Assembly (NCBI GenBank): GCA_002381615.1
Contig: DFWY01000160.1
Location: forward strand, 1-58,947
DNA from: Polaromonas sp. UBA4122
GTDB lineage: Bacteria > Pseudomonadota > Gammaproteobacteria > Burkholderiales > Burkholderiaceae_C
Direction: 5' to 3'
DNA length: 58,947 bases
Positions 1 to 8,271 of the stretch are shown piece after piece. The notes below the pieces were generated by a model. That model had not been told where the DNA came from. It made no database searches and saw only the letters and a list, made by a program, of their open reading frames with translations. The translations under genes were made by a program, and so were the position numbers. Within the stretch, counting starts at the first letter, position 1. Every line of letters begins with the position of its first letter.

Positions 1-55
1 TGTTGGGTGGCGATCAGATCGCCGGGGTGTAAAGCTGATCGGCTGGAGTTAAGGC

Positions 56-331
56 TTGGCCAACACGTCTGTCATCACCGTGCTAGGCCGGATTGAAGAC
101 TGGAAACTGGAATGGGCGGGCCGAATCCGCTGCACCTTGTGCCTTTCAATTGGTGATTTGCATTTGACTGCAAACCGCGAGACCTTGCCGCTGGAGATTG
201 AAAATGGCCATTGGGTGAGGGCGAGGGTGTTGCTGCGTCGCGGCACGCCAGAATCCACGCGTTTGCTCAGCGTCACCGTCGTGCAGGCCGAGGAGGTTCC
301 GCCCACGTCGTGGACCCCTTGCCCGCCATAG
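56..331 (+). CDS. Hypothetical small protein, possibly partial
   Basis: This is a 91-residue open frame with a TTG start and no family I recognise. It has a regular alternation of charged and hydrophobic residues with several possible beta strands (for example LHLTANRETLPLEIENG), which looks more like a real small domain than a shadow frame. Two cysteines sit close together in RCTLC. No convincing ribosome binding site precedes the TTG, so the true start is uncertain or the gene may be a remnant. About 240 bases without a gene follow. Existence as an expressed gene is only weakly supported. Confidence 0.3.
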   Translation: MANTSVITVLGRIEDWKLEWAGRIRCTLCLSIGDLHLTANRETLPLEIENGHWVRARVLLRRGTPESTRLLSVTVVQAEEVPPTSWTPCPP

Positions 332-568
332 GCAGTGGTTAGCGGCAACGCAAGCACTGCTTTCTGGCAGACCGACAATCCCAAGGCGCCGGGGCGGGAG
401 TACGAGCGAGACCTTGCGGGAAAAGTGAATAGGTTTCTTTAGTCAACTGCCTATATCGACCAGGTGCACATTGCTGAGTGACCGTTATCGCTGGCTTTAT
501 CTGGGCTGTGGGGCAGGCAATGCCACCACCACAAACGAAAGCTTAAGGAGAACGGACATGACGATGCA

Positions 569-778
569 GTGTGTCGGCAGCAGAATGGGGCCAAGCCTGG
601 CGTCTACTGCTTTATCTCCAATGGCGACGGAGTACACCGCGAAACAGGCCATGGCGATGGTCCCTGCACGTTGCACAACCCCAGCTACGACTTTAACGAC
701 GATCTGATCCCACTGGGCGGTACCTATTGGGTGCAACTGGCCAGGCGCTGGCTGAACACGCCAGCCACGGCTTGAGCC
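569..778 (+). pseudogene. C-terminal stub of an M20 amidohydrolase (hippurate hydrolase type)
   Basis: The last 60 or so residues of this frame match, almost position by position, the C-terminus of the intact amidohydrolase encoded at 21365-22561. Shared landmarks are the ISNGDG/IGNGDG segment, the GPC-LHN motif, YDFNDDLIP/YDFNDALLP and the G-TYW near the end. The catalytic N-terminal two thirds, including the HPE, DMDALP and CGHDGH motifs, are absent. The sequence just upstream does not continue the homology, so this is a truncated relic of a paralogue rather than a working gene. The frame closes with TGA. No function is expected. Confidence 0.75.
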
Positions 779-944
779 CTGACTGTTGGCGCCGATTTGG
801 CTGTGATCAGTGTTTTCTAAATCGTATCCCTGGTCAATTCCTGACTGGCCGCAACAGATAAGATCCTGAGTTGTAAGGTTGAATTTCCTATCCCTCGTTC
901 GCATCCGTCTTTCCAAATAGCACAAACTCTCAAGGATCATACTT

Positions 945-1799
945 ATGGCAAACATCGCTTTTCTCGGTACCGGCTTGCTCGGCGGCGCTTTCGCTGAAGC
1001 GGCGGCCAAACGCGGCGACACGGTCACCGCGTGGAACCGTTCGCCCGACAAAGTTCATGCGCTGGAGCAGTTTGGAGTGACCGCAGCAGCGAGCCCGGCC
1101 GAGGCGGTGCGCAACGCGGTGCGCGTTCACATCGTGCTCAAGGACGACGCCGTGGTCGAAGAGGTGCTGGCGGCAGCGCGCGCCGGGCTTTCACCCGATA
1201 CGATCATCCTTGATCACACCACCACATTGCCGACAAGCACCGCAGCGCGTGCCGCACGTCTCAATGCCGAAGGGGTGAAGTACCTGCACTGCCCCGTCTT
1301 CATGGGCCCCCCAGCGGCGCGCAATGCGCAGGGTACGATGATGGTCGCCGGGCCCAAGGTGCTCTTCGAAACCGTCAAGGCTGAGCTGTCGAAAATGACG
1401 GGCCGGCTGGAGTACATGGGCGAACGCGCCGATCTGGCCGCCGTGAACAAACTGTTCGGCAACGCCATGATCATCGGCGTCGCGGCGGTGATGGCTGACG
1501 TATTCACCATGGCACAGGCGAGCAACGTCAGTGCAGAAGACGCCATTAAGCTGCTTGGTTTTATCGACTTAAATGCGATCGTGGCCGGGCGTGGCATGAA
1601 TATGGCGAAAGGAATCTTCACACCGAGTTTTGAGTTGGCAATGGCACGCAAAGATGTGCGGCTGATGCTCGAGACCACGGGCGATCGGCCGATGGCGGCG
1701 CTGCCGTCGGTGGCGGCCCGCATGGATCAGCTCATCGAGGCCGGGCACGGCGCCGAAGACTGCAGCGTGCTCGGCATAGACACGGTACAGCGACGGTAG
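945..1799 (+). CDS. NAD(P)-dependent oxidoreductase, 3-hydroxyisobutyrate dehydrogenase/6PGDH-like
   Basis: The 284-residue protein belongs to the beta-hydroxyacid dehydrogenase superfamily, which oxidises or reduces beta-hydroxy acids or semialdehydes with NAD(P) in the cytoplasm. An N-terminal Rossmann fold begins with GTGLLGG (residues 8-14). A central CPVFMGPPAARNAQGT segment (about 116-131) sits where this family binds substrate. K169 in VNKLFGN corresponds to the catalytic lysine. Length is normal for the family. AAGGAT lies about eight bases before the ATG, supporting this start. The gene stands alone between an amidohydrolase stub and a 260-bp gap. The substrate cannot be deduced: the family includes hydroxyisobutyrate, tartronate-semialdehyde and succinate-semialdehyde enzymes, as well as imine reductases. 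Confidence 0.85.
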   Translation: MANIAFLGTGLLGGAFAEAAAKRGDTVTAWNRSPDKVHALEQFGVTAAASPAEAVRNAVRVHIVLKDDAVVEEVLAAARAGLSPDTIILDHTTTLPTSTAARAARLNAEGVKYLHCPVFMGPPAARNAQGTMMVAGPKVLFETVKAELSKMTGRLEYMGERADLAAVNKLFGNAMIIGVAAVMADVFTMAQASNVSAEDAIKLLGFIDLNAIVAGRGMNMAKGIFTPSFELAMARKDVRLMLETTGDRPMAALPSVAARMDQLIEAGHGAEDCSVLGIDTVQRR

Positions 1800-2060
1800 G
1801 CGTCAACACCCAACGCAGATGCTGGTCGAGCACGTCTGTTCCGATTGGCCTTACCCATACCACGTCGATATCCTCTGAGTAGCGAACTGCGGGCGCAAGG
1901 TGTGCAATCTGAGCTTGGTCTTGTCAAACCAGCCGACGGTAAAATGCGTGTCCTGAGATGGATGCCTTGCCTATTCGTTTCCGACCCAAACCGCGGTCGC
2001 GCACCAAGGTAAGCCGCACAATTCTCGTTTCCCAATTAGTTGTCAAAAAGGATCCGACCC

Positions 2061-2837
2061 ATGCCACTCTCTAGCTCGACATTGTCAGCCATTCAAAAAG
2101 CCGGCGCCGCGGCATACACCGCAGATGCTAAGCTCAAAAACGCAGTTAAGGAATACGCCGATCGTGTCAATGCAGCTATTGGATCCAACCCGTATGGTTT
2201 GGGTAATGACGCTTTATTTGAGAACTGGAAGACGTTAGCGCGCCTCTCGCAGACGATTGCGGGGATCGAAGAAGAGATCAAAAAAGTGTTTCAAGTAGCC
2301 TCCGAAATGACAGCTGATGACCAGCCCAGCGTGGTGCAAGTTCCTGTTCTTGCCGCGCCGACACGTTCCGTTGGAAAGAGTGTGGTCAGTCAAGATGACC
2401 TGACACCTACGGCCGTGATGGTCAAAAAGAAGAAAAAGACATCGAAGCCTAATGCCCGTGTAGCTACTGCGCCGAAGGGTTCCGTTGAGCAGAGCGTGGA
2501 GAGTCGAAATGACCTGACGCCCACCGACGTGTTGGCTAAAGCCAAGAAAAAGACATCAATACCAGAAGCTAAAGTACGCTCGACCAAACTCGCTGGTGCT
2601 TCAGGAAAAACGCTTGAACTCAGCGGTAACCCAGCCAAGCTTCTGCAGTATTTGGAGCGCGTGCTTAATTCGAACGAATTCACTGAGGTTAGCCAAACGG
2701 TCATTGGGCAAGAGACCGGAATTCCCCTGGGCTCGATGACTGCAGCCATCAAGAAATTGATGGAGAGTGGTCGAATCATTGCTGGGCCGAATGGCAGTTT
2801 AAAACTAGCAAATTCTCAGCAGCAATTGGACGCTTAA
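2061..2837 (+). CDS. Basic repeat protein with C-terminal winged-helix-like domain
   Basis: I recognise no named family. The 258-residue product has three parts. The first is an alpha-helical N-terminus (about residues 1-85). The second is a lysine-rich linker (about 95-185) made of two imperfect copies of a 39-residue unit, each containing NDLTPT or DDLTPT followed by a KKKKKTS or KAKKKTS stretch. The third is a C-terminal segment (about 200-250) that looks like a winged helix, with a likely recognition helix GIPLGSMTAAIKKLMESG and a wing GPNGSLKL. DNA binding is therefore a reasonable inference. I chose the ATG at 2061 over an upstream TTG because AAGGAT lies seven bases before it. Codon use looks less GC-rich than in the catabolic operons. 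A hairpin follows immediately. Confidence 0.7.
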   Translation: MPLSSSTLSAIQKAGAAAYTADAKLKNAVKEYADRVNAAIGSNPYGLGNDALFENWKTLARLSQTIAGIEEEIKKVFQVASEMTADDQPSVVQVPVLAAPTRSVGKSVVSQDDLTPTAVMVKKKKKTSKPNARVATAPKGSVEQSVESRNDLTPTDVLAKAKKKTSIPEAKVRSTKLAGASGKTLELSGNPAKLLQYLERVLNSNEFTEVSQTVIGQETGIPLGSMTAAIKKLMESGRIIAGPNGSLKLANSQQQLDA

Positions 2838-2842
2838 AAAGG

Positions 2843-2878
2843 CGCAGACCCGAACTCAGTGCCAGTTCGGGGTCTGCG
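2843..2878 (+). terminator. Terminator-like hairpin after the winged-helix protein gene
   Basis: Starting six bases after the stop codon, CGCAGACCCGAACT pairs with AGTTCGGGGTCTGCG around a seven-base loop, leaving one bulged G. The stem is strong and well placed for termination or for 3'-end protection. No run of T follows, so an intrinsic terminator is not certain. Confidence 0.5.
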
Positions 2879-3047
2879 ACGATGGTAAAGCTGCCGTTTT
2901 TGAGCTGATGAGCTCTGGAGCGAAGCGAGTTATGTAGTGTCTTCATCTCAACAGCGCCCGCTTTCCCGGAAACTGCTGGAGGAAGACCTTCATGAAATCC
3001 CTTGCGGACGCCGCGCGGCCTCCCTCTATCCATTCCCGGTATCCAGC

Positions 3048-3440
3048 ATGAAATTTTTGGTCAGAATATTCTTCAAAATCCTGCGGTTCGTCCTCGGTCC
3101 CGTGATGCTGCTCTGGGAAGTTGCCAATCGACCGGCTGGACAGATACGTCAGCCTGCGGTGCAGGCGGGTGTTGATCAGCAGTGTCAGAACCTCGTTCTC
3201 TATCAATACAAGACCTGTCCCTTCTGCATCAAGGTAAGGCAGGAAATGCATCGCTTGTCACTCAAGATTGAACGCCGTGACGCGCAAAAAGACGCAAAGA
3301 ACCGTGAGGATTTGGTGCGCGGATGCGGTCAGGCCAAGGTGCCCTGCTTGAAAATTACCGACCAGGCGGGTAACAGCCAGTGGATGACTGATTCCGGCGC
3401 GATTATCACGTATCTGCGTGGGCGTTTTGCCAATGGCTGA
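3048..3440 (+). CDS. Membrane-anchored glutaredoxin-like protein
   Basis: The 130-residue product starts with a hydrophobic helix (about residues 3-23), predicted to anchor it in the inner membrane. A glutaredoxin/GST N-terminal thioredoxin fold follows, with the redox motif CPFC at residues 57-60. The later KVPCL contains the cis-proline typical of the fold, and DSGAIITYL matches the glutathione-binding end of glutaredoxins. The family reduces disulfides or handles glutathione adducts. A longer frame begins upstream at 2937, but its extra 37 residues do not resemble the family, and the ATG at 3048 puts the transmembrane helix at the N-terminus. It has no operon partner here. Confidence 0.75.
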   Translation: MKFLVRIFFKILRFVLGPVMLLWEVANRPAGQIRQPAVQAGVDQQCQNLVLYQYKTCPFCIKVRQEMHRLSLKIERRDAQKDAKNREDLVRGCGQAKVPCLKITDQAGNSQWMTDSGAIITYLRGRFANG

Positions 3441-3833
3441 GGGTTGCCCGAATGCTTCCCCTGAGCGAATTACAGCGCACCTGCGAGGCCACGGGACAAG
3501 GGCGTGTTCCGACGTCGACTCAGGGGCACCTAGTCTATTGGAGGTGGATGACTTTGTGCGTGGCGCGCAGCGACCAGAACAGCTTTACCGAGCGCGTGAG
3601 GGATTCACTTTCATGGAGTGAGGTGAATGTCACGCGCAAGCAGTTCAAAGAGTTTTGGACTTTCAAGCTGTAACCCCAATCCACTGGCAGCAACAATAAC
3701 TGGCTATAAAGGTTATAGGTTTCGAACCTATAAGATCGCAGGTGTACGCGAAAGATCTTTTCGACTTTTCATGTCTCTTGCGCCGAATTTCCCGCAGCCC
3801 CGATACCCCAGAAAACTAGGAGCGTTATCCCCA
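3441..3833. other. Gap between the glutaredoxin gene and the IS4 remnant
   Basis: No gene can be assigned with confidence. A 73-residue plus-strand frame (3452-3673) ends in a plausible helix but has no recognisable homology and no ribosome binding site. The stretch from about 3680 onward is AT-richer. It leads into the heptamer repeat at the truncated edge of the transposase. Confidence 0.4.
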
Positions 3834-3874
3834 ACCCAGCACCCAGCACCCAGCACCCAGCACCCAGCACCCAG
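3834..3874. repeat. Tandem heptamer repeat (ACCCAGC)n
   Basis: Five perfect consecutive copies of ACCCAGC are followed by a partial sixth. The array sits exactly at the point where homology to an IS4-type transposase begins, and the normal 5' part of that gene is missing. It may be a simple-sequence tract at a deletion or insertion junction. Confidence 0.9.
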
Positions 3875-3876
3875 GC

Positions 3877-4776
3877 GTGGGCTTTCCATTGGCCCGACTG
3901 GACATGGTGATTTGCTTGGCCACCGGCGCGGCGCTGGATGTGGCGATAGGGCCACACAGCGGCAAGGGCACGGGCGAACTCGGCCTGGTGCGCGGCCTGC
4001 TCGAAGGTTTCTGCCCAGGTGATGTGATGCTCGCCGATGCCCTGTACTGCAACTATTTCCTGATCGCCACCCTCATGGCCGCAGGCGTAGGCGTAGACGT
4101 AGACGTAGACGTATTGTTCGAGCAAAACGGATCGCGCATCACCGATTTTCGCCGTGGTAGGTCGGTTGGCACGCGTGATCACATCGTGCACTGGCCCAAG
4201 CCTGCGGCGCGTCCACAGTGGATGACGCCTGAGCAGTACGAGGCATTTCCCGATGAACTGACGGTGCGCGAAGCCAAGGTCGCACATCAGGTGTTGGTCA
4301 CCACCTTTATGGATCACCGGCACGTCAGCGAGGACGATCTCTCCGCGCTTTATGCGCGTCGCTGGAACGTCGAACTCGATTTGCGCAACCTCAAGAGCAC
4401 CATGGGTATGGACGTTCTGAACTGCCAGACGCCGCAGATGAACGAGAAACAACTGTGGATCCATCTACTGGCCTACAACGTGATCCGACTGCTCATGGCG
4501 CAGGCCGCCTGCAATGCCGGCGTAGACCCACGCGAGCTGAGCTTCAAGCACACCGTCCAATTGTGGACCGAGTGGGTCTCGCGAGGTCTGTCGGCCACGA
4601 AGGATTGCGGGCGGATGTTCACGTTGATCGCCCAATGTCGGGTTGGCAATCGACCCTCACGCATTGAGCCACGAATGCGAAAGCGACGACCCAAACCCTA
4701 TCTATGGTTGAAGGTTCCGCGCGCTCAGGCTCGTCGAAAGATCAAGATCCATGGTCATGATTGGGAGCCAAAGTAA
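3877..4776 (+). pseudogene. IS4-family transposase, 5'-truncated
   Basis: This 299-residue frame matches the C-terminal two thirds of DDE transposases of the IS4 family, which normally run to about 440 residues. GDVMLADALYCNYF (about residues 47-60) carries the second catalytic aspartate. YARRWNVELDLRNLK (about 160-174) is the Y-R-E-K signature with the catalytic glutamate. The N-terminal part with the first aspartate is missing and is replaced upstream by the heptamer repeat. A GACGTA microsatellite inside the gene encodes a VDVDVDV stretch. The product should be inactive. No clear terminal inverted repeat was found. Confidence 0.85.
4090..4112 (+). repeat. GACGTA hexamer microsatellite inside the transposase gene
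   Basis: Roughly three perfect hexamers (gtagac/gacgta phase), preceded by a diverged copy, encode alternating Val-Asp residues. The tract preserves the reading frame. It may be a slippage expansion in a gene no longer under selection. Confidence 0.7.
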
Positions 4777-4976
4777 GTGCCATTCCGCTTAGGCCTTGAT
4801 TGCCGTTCTCATGCTTGTCGTCCGGTACGGTTCACTTGCTACCTGATCGTTGACCACCGGTCAACATGGGTTGGTCGAATGCATACCCACCGCCGCATCG
4901 GTGGCGACATGGGTTCAGGTCTACTCCAACTGCCTTGCGACGGCGCTGGCATCCCGTTCCTTGAGCACGATCGAGT

Positions 4977-6134
4977 TCATCCAGTGCACCAGTCGAGGAT
5001 GATGTGGCGGAATAGTTTTTCTGCTTCGGCTATCCGCGCGACGTAGCAGAATTCATCAGTCTGGTGCGCCATGTGGGGTTCTCCCGGTCCCAGAATCACG
5101 GTTGGCGGCTGCCCGAGCGGTCCGCGCAGGGCTGCCGCATCGGTGAAATAGGAAACGGTCTTGGGCTGCAAGGGCGTATCGAAATGGGTCTGGCAGCGCG
5201 CGATCACGCTGTGCATCCACGGATCTTCCGGCGCGGTGTAGACGCTGCTGACATCGAGCAGGGTTTGCAGGCCGATTCCCGTCCCCATGCGACTGCACAG
5301 GCAACCCCATATCTGCTTGTGGTCCTGACCGGCGACGGTGCGGATATCGATCGTCATCTCGGCTGCATCCGGCACCGAGTTGATGTTGAGGCCGCCGCGC
5401 ACGGTCCCGATGTTGAGCGTTCCCTGCCCCATCAGTGCATGCGGTGCGGTACCGAAATCGAAGTTTTCCAACGCCAGTGCGGCGCGCGCGATCTTGTAAA
5501 TGGCGTTGTCACCGCTCTCGGGCATCGAGCCGTGGGCGGTGACGCCGGTCGCGCTGGCTTTCAGCCAGAACGCGCCCTTGTGGCCCACCATCGGTTCGTT
5601 GCCGGTCGGCTCAGCCACCACCAGCGCCCCGGCCTTGCCAAGAATGTCGGCCACATCTTCCATGCCAACCAGATGGAACGCTCCTTCGCAGCCGATCTCC
5701 TCGCCGGCGGTAATGACCAAGGTCAAGCCAGCGCTATCCTTGATCTCGCTGGCCACCGCGATCGCGGCGATAGTGAAGGCGGCGACGCCGCTTTTCATGT
5801 CGCTGGAACCGCGACCATACAGCTTGTCGCCCACGATCTCTGCGCCGAACGGGTCATGTGACCATTTCGCTGAACCGAGCGGCACCACGTCGACATGGCC
5901 GGTGAAGCAGATCGGCGGCTTGTCAGGCCTGCCGCCGATGCGTGCGACGAGGGTGCTGCGGTGCGGTGCGAATTCAACCAGTCGGCAATCGTAGCCCGCC
6001 GCCGACAGCAGCTCTGCCAGATACCCGGTGCACTGGTCTTCATTGCCGGGCGGATTGATGGTGTTCAGCCGCAGCAAGGTCTGTGTCAGCGCTACCGCAT
6101 CGTTGACCGCGTTACTTACTGAATTGTCAGACAT
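4977..6134 (-). CDS. M20 family peptidase/deacetylase, ArgE/DapE type
   Basis: The 385-residue cytoplasmic metallohydrolase resembles acetylornithine deacetylase and succinyl-diaminopimelate desuccinylase, which cleave the amide of N-acyl amino acids with two zinc ions. Visible metal-site motifs are GHVDVVP (H80, D82), GRGSSDMKSG (D112) and TAGEEIGCEG (catalytic E145 and metal ligand E146). HKGAFWLK and TAHGSMPE mark the dimerisation lid domain. The ATG at 6134 is preferred over one four codons upstream. The gene lies about 185 bases after the AllA-like gene in the same direction and probably ends the same operon, so a catabolic role in N-acyl or N-carbamoyl amino acid use is more likely than arginine synthesis. 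That role is inference. Confidence 0.85.
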   Translation of the reverse strand: MSDNSVSNAVNDAVALTQTLLRLNTINPPGNEDQCTGYLAELLSAAGYDCRLVEFAPHRSTLVARIGGRPDKPPICFTGHVDVVPLGSAKWSHDPFGAEIVGDKLYGRGSSDMKSGVAAFTIAAIAVASEIKDSAGLTLVITAGEEIGCEGAFHLVGMEDVADILGKAGALVVAEPTGNEPMVGHKGAFWLKASATGVTAHGSMPESGDNAIYKIARAALALENFDFGTAPHALMGQGTLNIGTVRGGLNINSVPDAAEMTIDIRTVAGQDHKQIWGCLCSRMGTGIGLQTLLDVSSVYTAPEDPWMHSVIARCQTHFDTPLQPKTVSYFTDAAALRGPLGQPPTVILGPGEPHMAHQTDEFCYVARIAEAEKLFRHIILDWCTG

Positions 6135-6318
6135 TGAGGTCTCCATATTGTTGTTAGCCGAAATAGCGGCACGAATCGACCAGCCATGTACCGTATTCTG
6201 GGCGCTGAATTGCGCTAACCGGTGCTCTTAGGACAGGACGTAACCATCAAGGTCAAACGCCCGCGCCTGGCGGACATTCTCTTTCACCAGCAGTACAGTG
6301 ATGCCGAACGAGTGTTCA

Positions 6319-6822
6319 CTATGACGAAACGGGGCCATCAAGCCATAGTCCTACCTGCCCAATGTGTTCTTCTGTGTCCCCCCGGTAGTTTCTGCCCTCG
6401 ATAACGGCGAACCGGTCCGCATCATTCAGGGCGACCAGACCATGATGCCAGGTTCCCCGATGCAAACTGATGCCCTGGCCAGGCGACGTCAGGAATGCCG
6501 TGACCTGTTCCCAATCGGGAGTTTCCCGGCCCGGCGCCACAACCACGACAAAGCGATGCATGCCCAGCGGAATAAAGACCTGACTGGCCTGCCGATGGCG
6601 TTCGAGCTTTGTAATTCTCAGTGGAAAGGTACGTGCATTTGCAAGGTAAATTCCTATCACCGGGCTGGCGGCCTGGACACCCGGATCGAACGAGGCCAGA
6701 TCCGGGAATCGTTCTGTGGTGCCCTCGTTGATGAATTCTGGCGTAGCGCCCCTGGCGTCGATCACCAGTCCGAAGCGGAAAAAGTTTTCCGCCGTGACAC
6801 TTTGGCATGCGATACGCCGCAT
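6319..6822 (-). CDS. Ureidoglycolate lyase family protein (AllA-like)
   Basis: The 167-residue product fits the AllA family (E. coli AllA about 160 residues), which releases urea from ureidoglycolate to give glyoxylate at the end of allantoin breakdown. The family hallmarks are present: FGLVID near the N-terminus, a central MHRFVVVVAPG strand, and a GTWHHGLVAL segment containing conserved histidines of the cupin-like active site. The ATG at 6822 shares its A with the TGA of the upstream ATPase gene (TGATG), indicating translational coupling. No allantoinase, allantoicase or urease gene is nearby, so the true substrate may be another ureido or hydroxy-amide compound released by the clustered amidases. 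Confidence 0.8.
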   Translation of the reverse strand: MRRIACQSVTAENFFRFGLVIDARGATPEFINEGTTERFPDLASFDPGVQAASPVIGIYLANARTFPLRITKLERHRQASQVFIPLGMHRFVVVVAPGRETPDWEQVTAFLTSPGQGISLHRGTWHHGLVALNDADRFAVIEGRNYRGDTEEHIGQVGLWLDGPVSS

Positions 6823-7556
6823 CAAAAGTTCAGCCCCAACCACTGCTTCACCTGTTCATGCAGATCGCCTTGGAAGGCTTCCTTCTTGCCCGCCGCTGTA
6901 ATACGGCCAAGGCTCAGCACATGGACGTGATCAGACATGCGCACGACGCGCCTGACGTTATGGTCGATCAATAAAATTCCCATGCCGGACTGGGTAAATT
7001 TTTCGATCCAGGAGAATACTTCTTCGGCCATGATCGGCGACAGCCCGATGCTCGGTTCGTCGATCAGGCACATTCGCGGCTGCTGCAGCCAGGCTTTCGC
7101 AAACTCTACCTGTTTCTGCTGGCCGCCAGACAAGTCGCCGGCTTGCGCCCGGCGCTTCTCGCGAACCGCAGGGAAGGCTACTAGCACTTCCTCAAAGCGC
7201 TGCGCAATGACACCGCCAAATTTTTTCCTGCGCCCCTGCAATGGCAGCAGGAGGTTTTCCTCAACCGTCAGATAAGGAAACAGGCTGGACTCTTGCGGGA
7301 TGCAGCAGATGCCGAGATCAATCAGCTGGTGCGGAGCGACTCCCGAAATAGGTTTTCCCATAAAGCTGACTTGTCCGGCTTTCGGGCTTAAAAAGCCGCA
7401 GATTGTTTTGACGACCGTGGATTTTCCTGCGCCGTTCAAGCCTATCAATCCGCTGACTTTCCCAGCATGGACCTGAAGCGAAACATCGCGCAACACATCG
7501 ATGTCCTGCGCATAGCCTGCCGTCACATTCTCGACGTTTAACAGCAATTCAGACAT
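6822..7556 (-). CDS. LIV-type ABC transporter ATP-binding protein (LivF-like)
   Basis: This 244-residue cytoplasmic ATPase powers the LIV-type importer encoded beside it. Walker A is GLNGAGKS (39-46), the signature is LSGGQQKQVE, Walker B is MCLIDEPSIGL, and the switch histidine is in LLIDHNVRRV. The start at 7556 gives a short 8-bp overlap with the preceding LivG-like gene; the ATG five codons upstream is less likely. It works as a heterodimer with the LivG-like ATPase. Gene order and the tight overlaps place it in the operon running from 12893 down to about 4977. Confidence 0.92.
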   Translation of the reverse strand: MSELLLNVENVTAGYAQDIDVLRDVSLQVHAGKVSGLIGLNGAGKSTVVKTICGFLSPKAGQVSFMGKPISGVAPHQLIDLGICCIPQESSLFPYLTVEENLLLPLQGRRKKFGGVIAQRFEEVLVAFPAVREKRRAQAGDLSGGQQKQVEFAKAWLQQPRMCLIDEPSIGLSPIMAEEVFSWIEKFTQSGMGILLIDHNVRRVVRMSDHVHVLSLGRITAAGKKEAFQGDLHEQVKQWLGLNF

Positions 7557-8271
7557 GGCTGGAACTTCCAAGGTAAGCCTCGATCACCGGCGTGCTTTCC
7601 AGTACGCTTCGGGTCGATCCCACCGCAATGACCTTGCCAGCATTCATGCACACCGAGCGCTGGCATAACTCGACGACGATAGGCATGTCGTGGCTGACCA
7701 GAACAAAGGTCTGGCCCATCGCATGTCGGCGCCGGATGAAGTTGGCCATGGTTTCCCGCATCACTGGATGGACGGCCGCGAAGGGTTCATCGAGCAGCGC
7801 CATTCTTGGCGGCTTGATGAAGCACATGCCAAACTCAAGAAGCTTGCGCTGGCCTCCCGATAACTGACCCGCATCGAGATACTGGACATGCGTCATGGCT
7901 AGTTCTTCGAGCAACACCTGGGCGCGCTGGTTGGTCTCTTTTTCGGTCAACCCCATCGCCATTCCCGCCACCAGCATATTGTCGAGTGTCGTAATGCGTC
8001 CGAAAACCCGCGTCATCTGGAACATACGCAGCAATCCGCGCCGAGCCAGCTCAACCGTCGTTAGGCGGGTCACATTCTCTCCTGCAAAAATGACTTCGCC
8101 GGCATCGGGCTGGAGAAATCCAGAAAGCATGTTGAGCACCGTTGTCTTGCCCGATCCGTTGGGTCCGATCAAACCGAGGATTTCGCCTTCCTCGACGGCA
8201 AAGCTGACATCGTCCACCGCCGCGACGCCACCGAAATGTATGGAAAGGCCCCTTGTCATGAGCAGGCTCAT
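7549..8271 (-). CDS. LIV-type ABC transporter ATP-binding protein (LivG-like)
   Basis: The 240-residue second ATPase of this importer has Walker A GPNGSGKT, signature LSGGQRKLLEFG, Walker B MALLDEPFAAV and the switch histidine in VLVSHDMPIV. Its ATG overlaps the end of the LivM-like gene by four bases (ATGA), a coupling repeated along the operon. MFQMTRVFG occupies the Q-loop region, and the length matches LivG proteins. Substrate choice is set by the receptor at 11688-12893, not by this subunit. Confidence 0.92.
   Translation of the reverse strand: MSLLMTRGLSIHFGGVAAVDDVSFAVEEGEILGLIGPNGSGKTTVLNMLSGFLQPDAGEVIFAGENVTRLTTVELARRGLLRMFQMTRVFGRITTLDNMLVAGMAMGLTEKETNQRAQVLLEELAMTHVQYLDAGQLSGGQRKLLEFGMCFIKPPRMALLDEPFAAVHPVMRETMANFIRRRHAMGQTFVLVSHDMPIVVELCQRSVCMNAGKVIAVGSTRSVLESTPVIEAYLGSSSHV

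Noticed and set aside
332-568. Stretch considered for a missing N-terminal part of the M20 stub
   Set aside because: None of the three plus-strand frames shows the HPE, DMDALP or CGHDGH motifs, so the rest of the gene is absent.
3834-3874. Heptamer array considered as a CRISPR-like or phase-variation repeat
   Set aside because: There are no spacers and no complete gene across it, so it is a plain tandem repeat at a broken element.
5064-5861. 265-residue plus-strand frame opposite the ArgE-like gene
   Set aside because: Antisense to a gene with all M20 metal motifs; no ribosome binding site and no recognisable domain.
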